Numbered from the stretch's first letter, positions 24,300 through 32,638 are shown. The stretch: 64,000 nt of DNA from an uncultured Roseburia sp. (GCA_900753715.1 CAAEAE010000051.1:1-64000), one strand, 5' to 3'. The notes: generated by a model not told the origin, from the letters alone. A program made the numbers and translations.

Positions 24300-24315
24300 T
24301 ACTAGTTAATTAGTA
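24300..24315. promoter_or_regulatory. Near-palindromic candidate operator upstream of the GGDEF gene
   Basis: TACTAGTTAATTAGTA is a near-perfect 16-bp palindrome (one mismatched pair) 34 nt upstream of ATG 24266. Its TTAGTA half resembles the half-sites near the Fur-like gene, but the similarity is short. Confidence 0.3.
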
Positions 24316-24334
24316 CTACCTAAAAATATATTAC

Positions 24335-24371
24335 TCCCCCGCCCGGCTCTTGTCAAGCCGGACGGGGGAGT
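24335..24371 (-). terminator. GC-rich hairpin after the P1B ATPase gene
   Basis: Arms CTCCCCCGCCCGGCT and AGCCGGACGGGGGAG with a short loop, 47 nt after the ATPase stop (minus strand). The T-rich stretch follows after a few bases (TAATATATTTTTA), so termination is likely but not textbook. Confidence 0.65.
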
Positions 24372-24417
24372 TGTACGTCCTAAAACAGACATCTGTCAAA
24401 TTACATTATTTTATTAT

Positions 24418-26496
24418 CTACACAAGCAGATTCTCCATACTCTTTAAACTGATTGCAATCGTTGAAGTGTTATGTAACAATGCCGATGTTGTCGGTGGAA
24501 TCACTCCTGTCACACCAAGCGCAATCAATCCTCCGTTGAATCCCACGATAAACCGGTAATTTCTGTGAATCCGTTTCATCAGCGCATTACTTAACCTTTT
24601 CAGGGTGACAACCTGATACAGGTCATCTGCCGCAATTGTGACATCCGCAATCTCTCTTGCTATTTCTGCACCATCGCTGATTGCAATTCCCACATCTGCT
24701 GCAGAAAGTGCCAATGAATCATTGATACCGTCACCAACCATCACAACCTTGTGACCAAGCGTTTTTTCCTGTTCTACGAACTTCGCTTTGTCCTCCGGCA
24801 ATACCTCTGAAAAATATGCATCCACACCAACGCGTGCCGCAATCGCTGCCGCCGTGCGCTCACTGTCACCTGTCATCATGACAACCTTGCGTATTCCCGC
24901 TTCCTTTAACGCACGGATAGCGTCTGCCGCCTCCTCACGCAGTGGGTCTTCAATACAGATAACGGCTGCCAGCTTTCCTTCGATGGCAAGGTACAGATGC
25001 GAATACTCCATCGGAAGTGTCTCAAAAATTTCATGCATCGTTTCCGGAATAATGCAATGCTCGTCCTCTAAAATAAAATGATAGCTTCCGATTACCGCAC
25101 GTTTACCTTCGATTGTCGTTGCAATTCCGTGAGCAACAATATAATCGACCTTAGAGTGCATCTCTTCATGCACGAGTCCTCTTTTATTTGCTGCGTCTAC
25201 AACTGCCTTTGCCATGGAGTGTGGAAAATGTTCTTCCAAGCAGGCTGCAATCCGAAGCAGCTCATCCTCACTCATGTCATTAAACGGTACAACCTTTACA
25301 ACCGACGGTGCTGCCTTTGTCAGGGTTCCGGTTTTGTCAAACACAATCGTGTCCGCCTCAGCCATCGCCTCAAGGTATTTTCCGCCCTTGACGGTAATCC
25401 GGTGCGTACCAGCCTCTCTGATTGCAGAAAGCACGGAAACCGGCATTGCAAGCTTTAATGCACAGGAGAAATCCACCATAAGAATCGCCAGCGCTTTTGT
25501 TACATTTCTTGTAATCAGATAAGTAATGGCTGTTCCAAGCAGGGAATACGGAACAAGTTTGTCTGCAAGGTGCTCTGCCTTGCTTTCCAGAGAAGATTTT
25601 AATTTCTCCGACTCTTCAATCATCGTAACAATCTTTTCATATTTGCTTGAACCGGCTGTCTGTCTGACACAGATATCAAGCTCGCCTTCCTCTAAAACGG
25701 TTCCTGCGTATACATAACCGCCGGTGCTCTTTCTGACACCTAAAGATTCTCCGGTCAGTGAAGACTGGTTGACAACTGCCTCTCCGTTTATCACTTCTCC
25801 GTCAAACGGAATAACATTTCCCATATGGACACGGATAATGTCACCCTGACGGATTTCACCGGATGGAACTAAAACTTCCTGTCCGTCTGCACCAAGCAGC
25901 CAGACTTTTCCTGTCTGTAAAGACATACTTCTCGCAAGGTCTCCCACCGACTTCTTGTGCGTCCACTCTTCAAGAATCTCTCCGATTGTCAATAAGAACA
26001 TGATGGAAGATGCCGTGGAGATATCCGAGCGCAGAATTGAAACGCCAATTGCCGTTGCATCGAGAACCGGCACCTCAATCTTTCTCTGCCAGAGAAGCTT
26101 TACACCCTTCCAGATGTACTTGCAGGACTTGATTCCTGTGAGCACAAACCGGACCGGATACGGAAGCACAAGGCATTTTCCGTAGTGTACTAAAACAGTT
26201 GTTATCAGCTTTTCCTTGTATTCCTCGTTCATCTCACGTCCGGAATTTGCAAGCACATTTTCCGGCACTTCACAGTCCTCATAATGAAACTGCTGCAATG
26301 CACGAAGTACCGCTTCTCTGTCTTTTTTATAGCAGATAACTGCATCCTGTGTCTTCTCGTAAACCTTAGCGCTCTCCACCTCATCTAAATTTTCAAGGTA
26401 ATAAAGCAGCGTATCGGCTTCCCTGCAGCTCATCCGCGTCTGGTGCAGATGAACCCGAAGACGACCTTTTCCTTCGTGTCTTATTACAAATCTCAT
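24418..26496 (-). CDS. P1B-type heavy-metal-transporting ATPase with SCA motif
   Basis: A 692-residue P-type ATPase with TGE at 248-250, the phosphorylation motif DKTGTLT (D387), MTGDSERTA and VGDGINDSLALSAADVG. The metal-site helix reads VDFSCALKLAMP: the usual CPx/SPC is SCA (S344, C345, A346), so Cys is kept but Pro is shifted. The first ~75 residues look like a degenerate heavy-metal-associated domain without the GxxCxxC pair (HLHQTRMSCREAD instead). The ion cannot be assigned from this motif; Fe, Mn or Zn are candidates given the Fur-like regulator nearby. The start overlaps the stop of the small upstream gene by 4 nt. A hairpin terminator follows. Confidence 0.88.
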   Translation of the reverse strand: MRFVIRHEGKGRLRVHLHQTRMSCREADTLLYYLENLDEVESAKVYEKTQDAVICYKKDREAVLRALQQFHYEDCEVPENVLANSGREMNEEYKEKLITTVLVHYGKCLVLPYPVRFVLTGIKSCKYIWKGVKLLWQRKIEVPVLDATAIGVSILRSDISTASSIMFLLTIGEILEEWTHKKSVGDLARSMSLQTGKVWLLGADGQEVLVPSGEIRQGDIIRVHMGNVIPFDGEVINGEAVVNQSSLTGESLGVRKSTGGYVYAGTVLEEGELDICVRQTAGSSKYEKIVTMIEESEKLKSSLESKAEHLADKLVPYSLLGTAITYLITRNVTKALAILMVDFSCALKLAMPVSVLSAIREAGTHRITVKGGKYLEAMAEADTIVFDKTGTLTKAAPSVVKVVPFNDMSEDELLRIAACLEEHFPHSMAKAVVDAANKRGLVHEEMHSKVDYIVAHGIATTIEGKRAVIGSYHFILEDEHCIIPETMHEIFETLPMEYSHLYLAIEGKLAAVICIEDPLREEAADAIRALKEAGIRKVVMMTGDSERTAAAIAARVGVDAYFSEVLPEDKAKFVEQEKTLGHKVVMVGDGINDSLALSAADVGIAISDGAEIAREIADVTIAADDLYQVVTLKRLSNALMKRIHRNYRFIVGFNGGLIALGVTGVIPPTTSALLHNTSTIAISLKSMENLLV

Positions 26497-26819
26497 TCAG
26501 CTTCGCCTTCTTTATTCTCTTCTGCGTTTTCTTCCTCTGCTGTTTCTTCAGCTTCCTCAGCTGCTGCATCCTCAAACTCTGCCTTGGCTGCTGCACGGTC
26601 CTCATTAATCTGCTGTGCATCTGCATAGATGTCTTCGCAGTTCTCCTGTACAGTTGTCACGGTCTTCATTACACACTCTTTTGCACGAAGCACTGCTGCA
26701 GTGCAGTTTGTATAAAATTTCTTAGCATCATCGCTGGAAAGGATTTTAACACCTGCTGTTCCAAGTAATAAACCTGCTGCAAAAATACCTGTTTTCTGTT
26801 TGTTAAATTTTAATTTCAT
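26493..26819 (-). CDS. Small DUF6110-like protein preceding the metal ATPase
   Basis: A 108-residue protein. A hydrophobic N-terminal segment (about 8-22, KTGIFAAGLLLGTAGVKIL) is followed by an amphipathic region (SSDDAKKFYTNCTAAVLRAK, then KTVTTVQENCEDIYADAQQI) and a very acidic tail (EEAEETAEEENAEENKEGEAE region). It matches my recollection of the DUF6110 family, encoded with P1B ATPases in Lachnospiraceae. The ATG at 26819 has a strong AAGGAGG about 7 nt upstream; an upstream in-frame extension comes from the repeated leader and is not used. The acidic tail might buffer metal; that is a guess. It is coupled to the ATPase by a 4-nt overlap. Confidence 0.75.
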   Translation of the reverse strand: MKLKFNKQKTGIFAAGLLLGTAGVKILSSDDAKKFYTNCTAAVLRAKECVMKTVTTVQENCEDIYADAQQINEDRAAAKAEFEDAAAEEAEETAEEENAEENKEGEAE

Positions 26820-26826
26820 TTGTAAT

Positions 26827-26976
26827 CCTCCTTGTTTTGCGAAGCAAAATCCAATTTTACAAAGTAAAATTTTTCCTCTGGACGAGGAGAGGATTTGCCT
26901 CCTTGTTTTGCGAAGCAAAATCCAATTTTACAAAGTAAAATTTTCCCTCTGGACGAGGAGAGGATTTGCCTCCTTA
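26827..26976 (-). repeat. 71-bp tandem duplication in the leader of the metal ATPase operon
   Basis: Two nearly identical 71-bp units (26827-26897 and 26898-26968; they differ at one T/C position) plus the first bases of a third (26969-26976). On the minus strand each unit ends with CAAGGAGG and contains three small stem-loops: CCTCT/AGAGG, ATTTTAC/GTAAAAT and TTTTGC/GCAAAA. The last copy supplies the ribosome binding site of the small gene at 26819. Confidence 0.9.
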
Positions 26977-26983
26977 TTTAAAA

Positions 26984-27012
26984 AAGCTATGGTAGCTTTT
27001 AGCTATCATAGC
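26984..27012 (-). terminator. Hairpin terminator after the Fur-like gene
   Basis: On the minus strand GCTATGATAGCT, AAA, AGCTACCATAGC, then TTTTTT: a standard intrinsic terminator 33 nt after the Fur-like stop. Read-through would carry transcription into the repeated leader and the ATPase operon; alternatively the dyad serves as an operator. Confidence 0.75.
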
Positions 27013-27044
27013 ACTTCAATTTATGACTTTCTACCCAAAAATGA

Positions 27045-27527
27045 TTATTGAAAATTTTTCTCAATTCCAGACAAAAATACGACACGGTTAATCTTCTGTT
27101 TGTCAATATAACCACATGCCTTTAAACCTTCGAGAATTACGGTATTCCAGTTCTGTCCCGACAGACAGCACACGGAATGGTCATCTAGTTCAATCCTGCA
27201 CCCTTCCGTTTCTCCTGGCTTTCCCTCCGGCGGACAGGAAACACGATACATATTTTTGCGGCTAATGGCACCGGTCTCTTCTAACAGGTTAATCATCCGG
27301 TAAACAGTCGCTACCCCGATTCCAGGGTCTGACTGCACTGCTTTATAATAAATCTCCTTACAGGAGGCACATTCCTCATTTAAAATAATGTCAAGAAGGA
27401 TTTTTCTCTGCTTTGTAATCCGGCAGCCGCTTTCCTTCAGACGTTCAAGAATAATCTCTTTCTCTACATTTGTTCTGTGATAATTAACAGTCTCCTCGCA
27501 TCCGTTGCTCTGATTCGTCGGTCTCAC
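27045..27527 (-). CDS. Divergent Fur-family transcription regulator
   Basis: A 160-residue Fur-family protein. The winged-helix N-domain is clear: LKESGCRITKQRKILLDIIL, CASCKEIYYKAVQ, and IGVATVYRMINLLEETGAI. The C-terminal half lacks the HHDHxxCxxCG metal/dimer motif; it reads ELDDHSVCCLSGQNWNTVIL, so metal binding may differ from Fur, Zur and PerR. Start: ATG 27554 is possible, but GAGGAGGGG lies 6 nt before GTG 27527, which is preferred. It probably represses itself and the ATPase genes. A TTGACA-17-TATACT promoter with a palindrome over the -10 lies 76 nt upstream. Confidence 0.82.
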   Translation of the reverse strand: MRPTNQSNGCEETVNYHRTNVEKEIILERLKESGCRITKQRKILLDIILNEECASCKEIYYKAVQSDPGIGVATVYRMINLLEETGAISRKNMYRVSCPPEGKPGETEGCRIELDDHSVCCLSGQNWNTVILEGLKACGYIDKQKINRVVFLSGIEKNFQ

Positions 27528-27599
27528 TGTGTTCCCCTCCTCATTCAATGTCAATGGTCTCGGAAAAATTGAGTCCTTCCTGTCTCTTTATTTCTTTGA

Positions 27600-27615
27600 G
27601 TTAGTATATACTAAC
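27600..27615. promoter_or_regulatory. Perfect 16-bp palindrome, probable Fur-like operator
   Basis: GTTAGTATATACTAAC is a perfect palindrome covering the -10 of the Fur-like gene. A matching half-site (ATATACTAAC, 27674-27683) lies in the asnB promoter. This sequence differs from known Fur, Zur, PerR and MntR boxes. Confidence 0.6.
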
Positions 27616-27631
27616 TTGTAAAACTTGTCAA
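27603..27631 (-). promoter_or_regulatory. Promoter of the Fur-like gene
   Basis: TTGACA (27631-27626), exactly 17 nt, TATACT (27608-27603) on the minus strand. The -10 lies inside the 16-bp palindrome, so autorepression is likely. Confidence 0.8.
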
Positions 27632-27660
27632 TGTGTTTTTTCATTTTATCTATCACCTTT

Positions 27661-27690
27661 TTGAAAACTTTGCATATACTAACTACGAAT
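27661..27690 (+). promoter_or_regulatory. Candidate asnB promoter with operator half-site in the spacer
   Basis: TTGAAA (27661-27666), a 17-nt spacer containing ATATACTAAC, then a weak TACGAA (27684-27689). The asnB start follows at 27714. Confidence 0.4.
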
Positions 27691-27713
27691 ATTTCCAAAG
27701 AACGGAGAACTCT

Positions 27714-29561
27714 ATGTGCGGAATTGCCGGTTTTACAAATTTTGACTGCGACCTGATAGTCAAAAAACCTTTCTGGGAAACCATCCTTACCCAAATGCAC
27801 GAATGTTTAAAACACCGCGGCGATGACAGCCACGGCATCTTCCTTGCGCCCCATGCGGGACTCTCCCACGCCAGACTCTCCATCCGTGACATTAAATGCG
27901 GCTCCCAGCCAATGACAAGACGGATTGGCTCTCGCTCTTACACAATTGTCTATAACGGAGAAATCTATAATACAGATGAACTGCTCCCGGAGCTTAAAAT
28001 GGCAGGATATACCTGCACCACCACCTCCGATACGGAGGTTCTTCTCTACGCGTACCTCCACTATGGACCGGCTTTCGTTTCCCGTTTAAATGGTATCTTT
28101 GCCTTTGCCATCTGGGATGACAGCGCAAATTCCCTGTTTTTGTGCAGAGACCGCATGGGCATCAAGCCACTCTTTTATGCCCGTCGGAATGATTTCTTTT
28201 TGTTTGGTTCTGAACCGAAAGCACTCTTTTGCCATCCCGACTGCACCCCTGCAATTAATGATAACAGTCTGCGCGAAATTCTTGGCGTGGGTCCTGCCAG
28301 AACACCTGGAAATGGTGTGTTTTCGGATGTCTATGAGGTTCTTCCCGGACACACACTGACCGTTACAAAAGAAGGAATTTGGGATACCTGTTATTGGGAA
28401 CTAACCAGTCATGTCCATGAGGACGACTATCAAAAAACCGTGGAAAAAACATCCTTTCTTGTCCGGGATGCCGTGCGCAGACAGATGGTTTCCGATGTTT
28501 CCGTCTGCACGTTTCTCTCCGGCGGTATCGACTCAAGTATCGTGACTGCGCTTGCTTCCAATTTTATGGAAGAACATGGAGAAATTTTAAACACCTTTTC
28601 GTTTGATTTCACCGAAAATGACCGGTATTTCCAGTCCAACTCTTTCCAGCCGGAACGGGACCTTCCTTATGTAAATATCATGCTGTCACGCTACCACACG
28701 CATCACACCTATCTCGAATGTGACCAGAAAACCCTTGCGGACACACTCGACCTTGCTGTGGATGCAAAAGACCTGCCAGGAATGACAGATGTAGATGCTT
28801 CTTTGCTTTATTTCTGCTCTCTGGTCAAACAGCACAACAAAGTTGCATTAACAGGAGAATGTGCCGACGAAATTTTTGGCGGCTACCCGTGGTTCTACAG
28901 AGAGGAGCTTTTAAACCGTGACGGCTTCCCGTGGTCAGCGGATATCTCGACCCGCACTCCGTTTCTTGCCCCGGATGTCATAAAACGCTTACAGCTCGCC
29001 GAATATTCCCACGCCCGCTATGAAGAAACCTTTGCAAAAACACCGGTTCTTGATGGAGAAAACGAAACAGAACGAAGGCGCCGTGCCGTCGCTTATCTTA
29101 ACATCAAATGGTTTATGCAGACATTGCTCGACCGTATGGACCGCACCAGTATGTATTCGGGGCTTGAAGCCCGCGTCCCCTTTGCGGACCACCGCATCGT
29201 AGAATATGTCTTTAACGTTCCATGGGAAATGAAGTACCAGAACGGTGTGGAAAAAACACTGCTTCGGGATGCCACTGCCGACCTGCTTCCGCCAGAACTT
29301 TTACACCGGAAAAAAAGTCCTTACCCAAAGACCTACCACCCCGGTTATGAAAAACTTCTGACCGAGCGGCTCACTGCGATTGTGGAGGATACTTCCGCAC
29401 CCATCCAGCCGCTCATTGACAAAGATTTAACAAAAAAATTCATCACTTCACACAAGGAGCTTGGAAAACCGTGGTTTGGTCAGCTCATGGCAGGTCCCCA
29501 GCTCATGGCATATTTTATCCAGATAAATGAATGGATGAAAAAATATCATTTAAGCATCTGA
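27714..29561 (+). CDS. asnB: Asparagine synthase (glutamine-hydrolysing)
   Basis: A 615-residue AsnB converting aspartate, glutamine and ATP to asparagine. The N-terminal glutaminase domain begins MCGIAGF, with nucleophile Cys2 exposed after Met removal, so the start must be ATG 27714 (GGAG 7 nt upstream) although the frame is open to 27633. HRGDDSHGIF and YNGEIYNTDEL belong to this domain. The synthase domain has the PPi-loop LSGGIDSSIVTAL and the later LTGECADEIFGGYPW. Length is normal. It stands alone on the plus strand and is divergent from the Fur-like gene across a shared operator region, so metal- or stress-linked control is possible. A bidirectional terminator follows. Confidence 0.95.
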   Translation: MCGIAGFTNFDCDLIVKKPFWETILTQMHECLKHRGDDSHGIFLAPHAGLSHARLSIRDIKCGSQPMTRRIGSRSYTIVYNGEIYNTDELLPELKMAGYTCTTTSDTEVLLYAYLHYGPAFVSRLNGIFAFAIWDDSANSLFLCRDRMGIKPLFYARRNDFFLFGSEPKALFCHPDCTPAINDNSLREILGVGPARTPGNGVFSDVYEVLPGHTLTVTKEGIWDTCYWELTSHVHEDDYQKTVEKTSFLVRDAVRRQMVSDVSVCTFLSGGIDSSIVTALASNFMEEHGEILNTFSFDFTENDRYFQSNSFQPERDLPYVNIMLSRYHTHHTYLECDQKTLADTLDLAVDAKDLPGMTDVDASLLYFCSLVKQHNKVALTGECADEIFGGYPWFYREELLNRDGFPWSADISTRTPFLAPDVIKRLQLAEYSHARYEETFAKTPVLDGENETERRRRAVAYLNIKWFMQTLLDRMDRTSMYSGLEARVPFADHRIVEYVFNVPWEMKYQNGVEKTLLRDATADLLPPELLHRKKSPYPKTYHPGYEKLLTERLTAIVEDTSAPIQPLIDKDLTKKFITSHKELGKPWFGQLMAGPQLMAYFIQINEWMKKYHLSI

Positions 29562-29566
29562 AAGGC

Positions 29567-29603
29567 AAAAATGGCACAGCCCTCACGGTCTGTGCCATTT
29601 TTT
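29567..29603. terminator. Bidirectional terminator between asnB and the PAP2 gene
   Basis: Stem AAAATGGCACAG / CTGTGCCATTTT with T-runs on both strands; it touches the PAP2 stop codon. Confidence 0.9.
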
Positions 29604-30138
29604 ACTGTACAAACTTCTTTTTATAAACGGTGCACACAATGACTGCAATCACGGTTCCGCTTATGACGCCGGTCAGGACGTCTGTCGGGTAATGCACGCC
29701 CACATACAGTCTCGAAAGCGCAATCAAAAACGCTAACACCAATGCCGGAACACCATATTTTCTCGGACAGAGCATAAAAATTACAACTGCCGCCGCAAAA
29801 GAGCTTGCAGAATGTCCGGACGGAAACGAGAAATCCGACTGCGCCTCTATGATTCGCTGCAAGCCGTCCACCGCCTCATACGGTCTGACCCGCGCAACCA
29901 GGTTTTTTAAAATCAGGTTATTGACCACATAGGATGAAAGCAGGGACACCGCCGTCACCAGACCAATTTTTCTTGTTTTTTTCACAATCAGTAATATCAC
30001 CGCAAGCAAAATCCAGCACCATCCGGCATCTCCAAGATGTGTGATAAATTTCACAACCGGGGATAAGAAATCCTGACGGACATGCTCCTGTATCCACAGA
30101 AGAATCGCCCCGTCTAACTGTAACAGAGATTCCAACAT
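29602..30138 (-). CDS. PAP2-family membrane phosphatase
   Basis: A 178-residue polytopic protein with the three acid-phosphatase motifs: KNLVARVRPYE, FPSGHSASSF and SRLYVGVHYPTD, placed around membrane helices as in PAP2/BcrC-like lipid phosphatases. It probably dephosphorylates undecaprenyl pyrophosphate or phosphatidic-acid-type lipids on the outer face of the membrane. The N-terminus (MLESLLQLDGAILLWIQEHV) and overall length fit small Firmicute members such as YodM/BcrC. The start is at 30138 with AAAGGAAG upstream. It lies downstream of spoIIP with a 73-nt gap and may be transcribed separately. Confidence 0.9.
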   Translation of the reverse strand: MLESLLQLDGAILLWIQEHVRQDFLSPVVKFITHLGDAGWCWILLAVILLIVKKTRKIGLVTAVSLLSSYVVNNLILKNLVARVRPYEAVDGLQRIIEAQSDFSFPSGHSASSFAAAVVIFMLCPRKYGVPALVLAFLIALSRLYVGVHYPTDVLTGVISGTVIAVIVCTVYKKKFVQ

Positions 30139-30211
30139 ATGTAACTTCCTTTCCTTTTATCTATCTGTCTGTTACGCTATTTTAGCAAGTATTTTTCCAA
30201 ACTGCAAGTGC

Positions 30212-31459
30212 TTATCTCGTGCCCGTCAGCACTTTGTTTAAAATATCTGCAAGCGGCACCATCGCATTTTTTGCCTCCTCAAGCGTATTCGTCTGCGCCC
30301 CGACCTCGATTAACATAGTTTTCGGACAATACTGCATGTTATAGCGGTATCCCTTCAGATAAATGCGTCTGGTAAAATCCGGGTAGTATTCCGCCGCCGC
30401 AAGCTGCATCTGCATGGAAAGCGCCAGATTATCCTGTATGTATGGGTTCGGCAGATACGTGATATCTCCCGTCTTTGTCAGCCTGCTTAACCCGTTAAAA
30501 AACATAATTTTTGCCATCTCGACTCCATTTTGTGTCGTGACGAGGCGGGTATTCTCCCCGACCCCATCCCGGTGCAGGTCAATGACAACTTCAATGCTTG
30601 GATTTTCTTCGAGAAGTTTCTCTAACGCCGGACCGGACCTGGAATATGCCGTGTCACGGTCGGTATCATAAATTCCGGTATGATGAATCACGTTTAACCC
30701 ATACTGGTTTGTCAGAAGTTCCGTGAGATAATCCCCGACCCCAATGATTCCGGTGGAATAATCTCCCTCCACCGAGTCCACATATCCCTCATGCCCGTGT
30801 GTGTGATAAATCAATATCTGCGGCGTTGACGCATCGTGATTTAGCGTCATATTTTTTACCAGAAGCTCTGTGGCATTTAATTCACTGCTCGTAATCGTCG
30901 TCGAGCTGTCCACCTGGTAAAAATTCTGAATCAGATAATCGTAATCGCCTAATTTTTCTACCGGATAATCCACCACCTTTTCTGTGGCAAGTCCTGCCGT
31001 TTCCACCGTCTCTTCCGCCTTTTCTGTCTCCCCGGCTTCTTCCCCGCCGGTTACCTCCGTTTCTGCCGCTTCCGACTCTTCCTGCTCCGGTTCTTCCTGC
31101 TCCTCTGCTTCTGTCTCTTTTCGTTCTGATTCCGTGCTCTCCTCCCCGGCTTCGCTATGGGGCTTTTCATGGCTCGTACCAGTTTCCGCCTCCAAAGTTT
31201 CTGCACTGTTTTCGTCTGCCGCTTCGAGTGCCAGAATCATCTCATAAGACAGCTCACTCTCCATCTGCGTCTCATAGGAAAGCGGTGGAAGTGTGCGCTC
31301 TGTCCCATCAATAAGGAAAAAGCATCCAAGCATTGTGCTAACATCTGTAATCTGTCTGTTTTCCTGTAACGTTAAAAAAAATCCTGTCACAAGTAAAAAC
31401 ATCCAGATTTTTTTTCTATTCTTTTTTCTTCTATAAATCCGATACCTGTAACTTTGCAT
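30212..31459 (-). CDS. spoIIP: Stage II sporulation protein P (cell-wall amidase)
   Basis: A 415-residue membrane-anchored N-acetylmuramoyl-L-alanine amidase that, with SpoIID and SpoIIM, degrades septal peptidoglycan for engulfment of the forespore. A basic N-terminus and membrane helix (about 18-34) are followed by a strongly acidic Glu/Thr-rich linker (about 85-155). The amidase domain runs from about 185 to the end: ILIYHTHGHEGYVDS, VVIDLHRDGVG, and LIEVGAQTNTLEEAKNAM, which hold the zinc ligands and catalytic Glu. The long acidic linker is larger than in Bacillus. It lies directly after gpr, as in Bacillus subtilis, which strengthens the assignment. Confidence 0.93.
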   Translation of the reverse strand: MQSYRYRIYRRKKNRKKIWMFLLVTGFFLTLQENRQITDVSTMLGCFFLIDGTERTLPPLSYETQMESELSYEMILALEAADENSAETLEAETGTSHEKPHSEAGEESTESERKETEAEEQEEPEQEESEAAETEVTGGEEAGETEKAEETVETAGLATEKVVDYPVEKLGDYDYLIQNFYQVDSSTTITSSELNATELLVKNMTLNHDASTPQILIYHTHGHEGYVDSVEGDYSTGIIGVGDYLTELLTNQYGLNVIHHTGIYDTDRDTAYSRSGPALEKLLEENPSIEVVIDLHRDGVGENTRLVTTQNGVEMAKIMFFNGLSRLTKTGDITYLPNPYIQDNLALSMQMQLAAAEYYPDFTRRIYLKGYRYNMQYCPKTMLIEVGAQTNTLEEAKNAMVPLADILNKVLTGTR

Positions 31460-31487
31460 AATCCATCTTATGCACCGTCAATTCCCA

Positions 31488-32459
31488 TTATGCCGTCTGT
31501 ATTTCCAAAGGTTTCCCACCCATAAATGCGATATTTAACCCCTCCGACACCGTAAAACTTAAGCGTTTCACGGACTCGTCGATATCCTTTGGTGTCACAA
31601 ACATTGCGTTTAAGTTCGGGGACAGCAGTTCCCGGATTAACTCATATTTTTCGGCATCATTTAATTCCCCGAGAGAATTTCCCACATGATTTAGGGCACT
31701 GCTCTGACTCATGGCACTCACGAGATTAAACATCGTATCATTGACAATGGTTGCTGCATCTACAACGGTAGGTACACCAACGGAAATCACCGGCACACCG
31801 AGACTTTTTTCATTCAGTCCATGTCTGTGATTGCCGACTCCGCTGCCGGGATTGATGCCTGTGTCTGTAACCTGAATCGTCCGGTTTAACCGCTTGGTGC
31901 TTCGTGCGGCAAGGGCATCTACCGCTATGATGAGGTCCGGTTGTGTCTCCTTCATAATTCCCCGGATAATCTCAAGACTTTCCATTCCGGTCTGTGCCAT
32001 AACCCCCGGAACAATGCTGCTGATGCGGTTGACTTTTCCCTCCCCAAACGCATATTTTCCATACTCCTTTAAGATGTGCCTCGTAATAAACAGATTGTCC
32101 ATCACTCTCGGGCCTAACGCGTCCGGCGTCACATCCCGGTTTCCAAGTCCCACCACGAGCACCGACATTTCCTCCTTGTGCTTTGGAAGGAGTTTTTTTA
32201 TCACCTTTGCAAGCTGCACAGAGATTTCCCTGTGGTAATCCTCATCCTCCTCGTCCATATTGGAAGCCTCGATGGTAATATACGTTCCCTTTGGCTTTCC
32301 CATCGTTTTCGCACCGTTTTCCGTCTCAATCACGACCGTACTGATGGTCAGATTCCTATCAATCCGCTCCTCCATAAAACGAACCCCTTTGAGTTCGACG
32401 TGATCCTCCTGCATTTTTTCCTGCGTTTCCAATGCCAGGTCTGTACGTATCTGATACAT
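31488..32459 (-). CDS. gpr: Germination protease GPR
   Basis: A 323-residue GPR endopeptidase (family A25) that degrades small acid-soluble spore proteins during germination. Typical stretches: IRTDLALE at the N-terminus (the propeptide region), VLVVGLGNRDVTPDALGPRV, IVPGVMAQTGMESLEII and INPGSGVGNHRHGLNEKSLG. The open frame extends to 32480, but ATG 32459 with GGAGGG before it starts at MYQIRTDLAL as in the family. It is shorter than the Bacillus enzyme (about 370), as usual in Clostridia. The upstream rpsT gene is divergent, and spoIIP follows after 28 nt. Sigma-F/G control is expected; I could not place a convincing forespore promoter. Confidence 0.95.
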   Translation of the reverse strand: MYQIRTDLALETQEKMQEDHVELKGVRFMEERIDRNLTISTVVIETENGAKTMGKPKGTYITIEASNMDEEDEDYHREISVQLAKVIKKLLPKHKEEMSVLVVGLGNRDVTPDALGPRVMDNLFITRHILKEYGKYAFGEGKVNRISSIVPGVMAQTGMESLEIIRGIMKETQPDLIIAVDALAARSTKRLNRTIQVTDTGINPGSGVGNHRHGLNEKSLGVPVISVGVPTVVDAATIVNDTMFNLVSAMSQSSALNHVGNSLGELNDAEKYELIRELLSPNLNAMFVTPKDIDESVKRLSFTVSEGLNIAFMGGKPLEIQTA

Positions 32460-32562
32460 ATGCCCTCCACACTTTCCCAAAATATATTTTCTGCTAGTTT
32501 TCCCGACAGGCAGCGAAACTATCCTGATTCCTCAAAAAAAAAATTATTTTTTGAAATATCTC

Positions 32563-32591
32563 TTGACAGAATCTGTCAGATACCCTACAAT
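32563..32591 (+). promoter_or_regulatory. Promoter of rpsT
   Basis: TTGACA (32563-32568), 17 nt, TACAAT (32586-32591). A short dyad TGACAG-AAT-CTGTCA overlaps the -35. Confidence 0.8.
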
Positions 32592-32603
32592 ACATTAGTG
32601 TGC

Positions 32604-32638
32604 TTACATTGAACTGTCCGTGTCCGGCTTTAATGTAA
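32604..32638 (+). promoter_or_regulatory. Stem-loop in the rpsT leader
   Basis: TTACATT (32604-32610) can pair with AATGTAA (32632-32638) in the roughly 80-nt leader before the TTG start. It is a candidate autoregulatory structure for S20, suggested only by position. Confidence 0.3.

Noticed and set aside
26827..26976. Tandem repeat as CRISPR array
   Set aside because: Only two direct units without spacers; it is a tandem duplication.
26800..27051. 83-codon plus-strand frame with repeated peptide
   Set aside because: Produced by the 71-bp tandem repeat; antisense to the leader.
27633..27713. 27-residue N-terminal extension of AsnB
   Set aside because: The catalytic Cys must be residue 2; ATG 27714 has the ribosome binding site.
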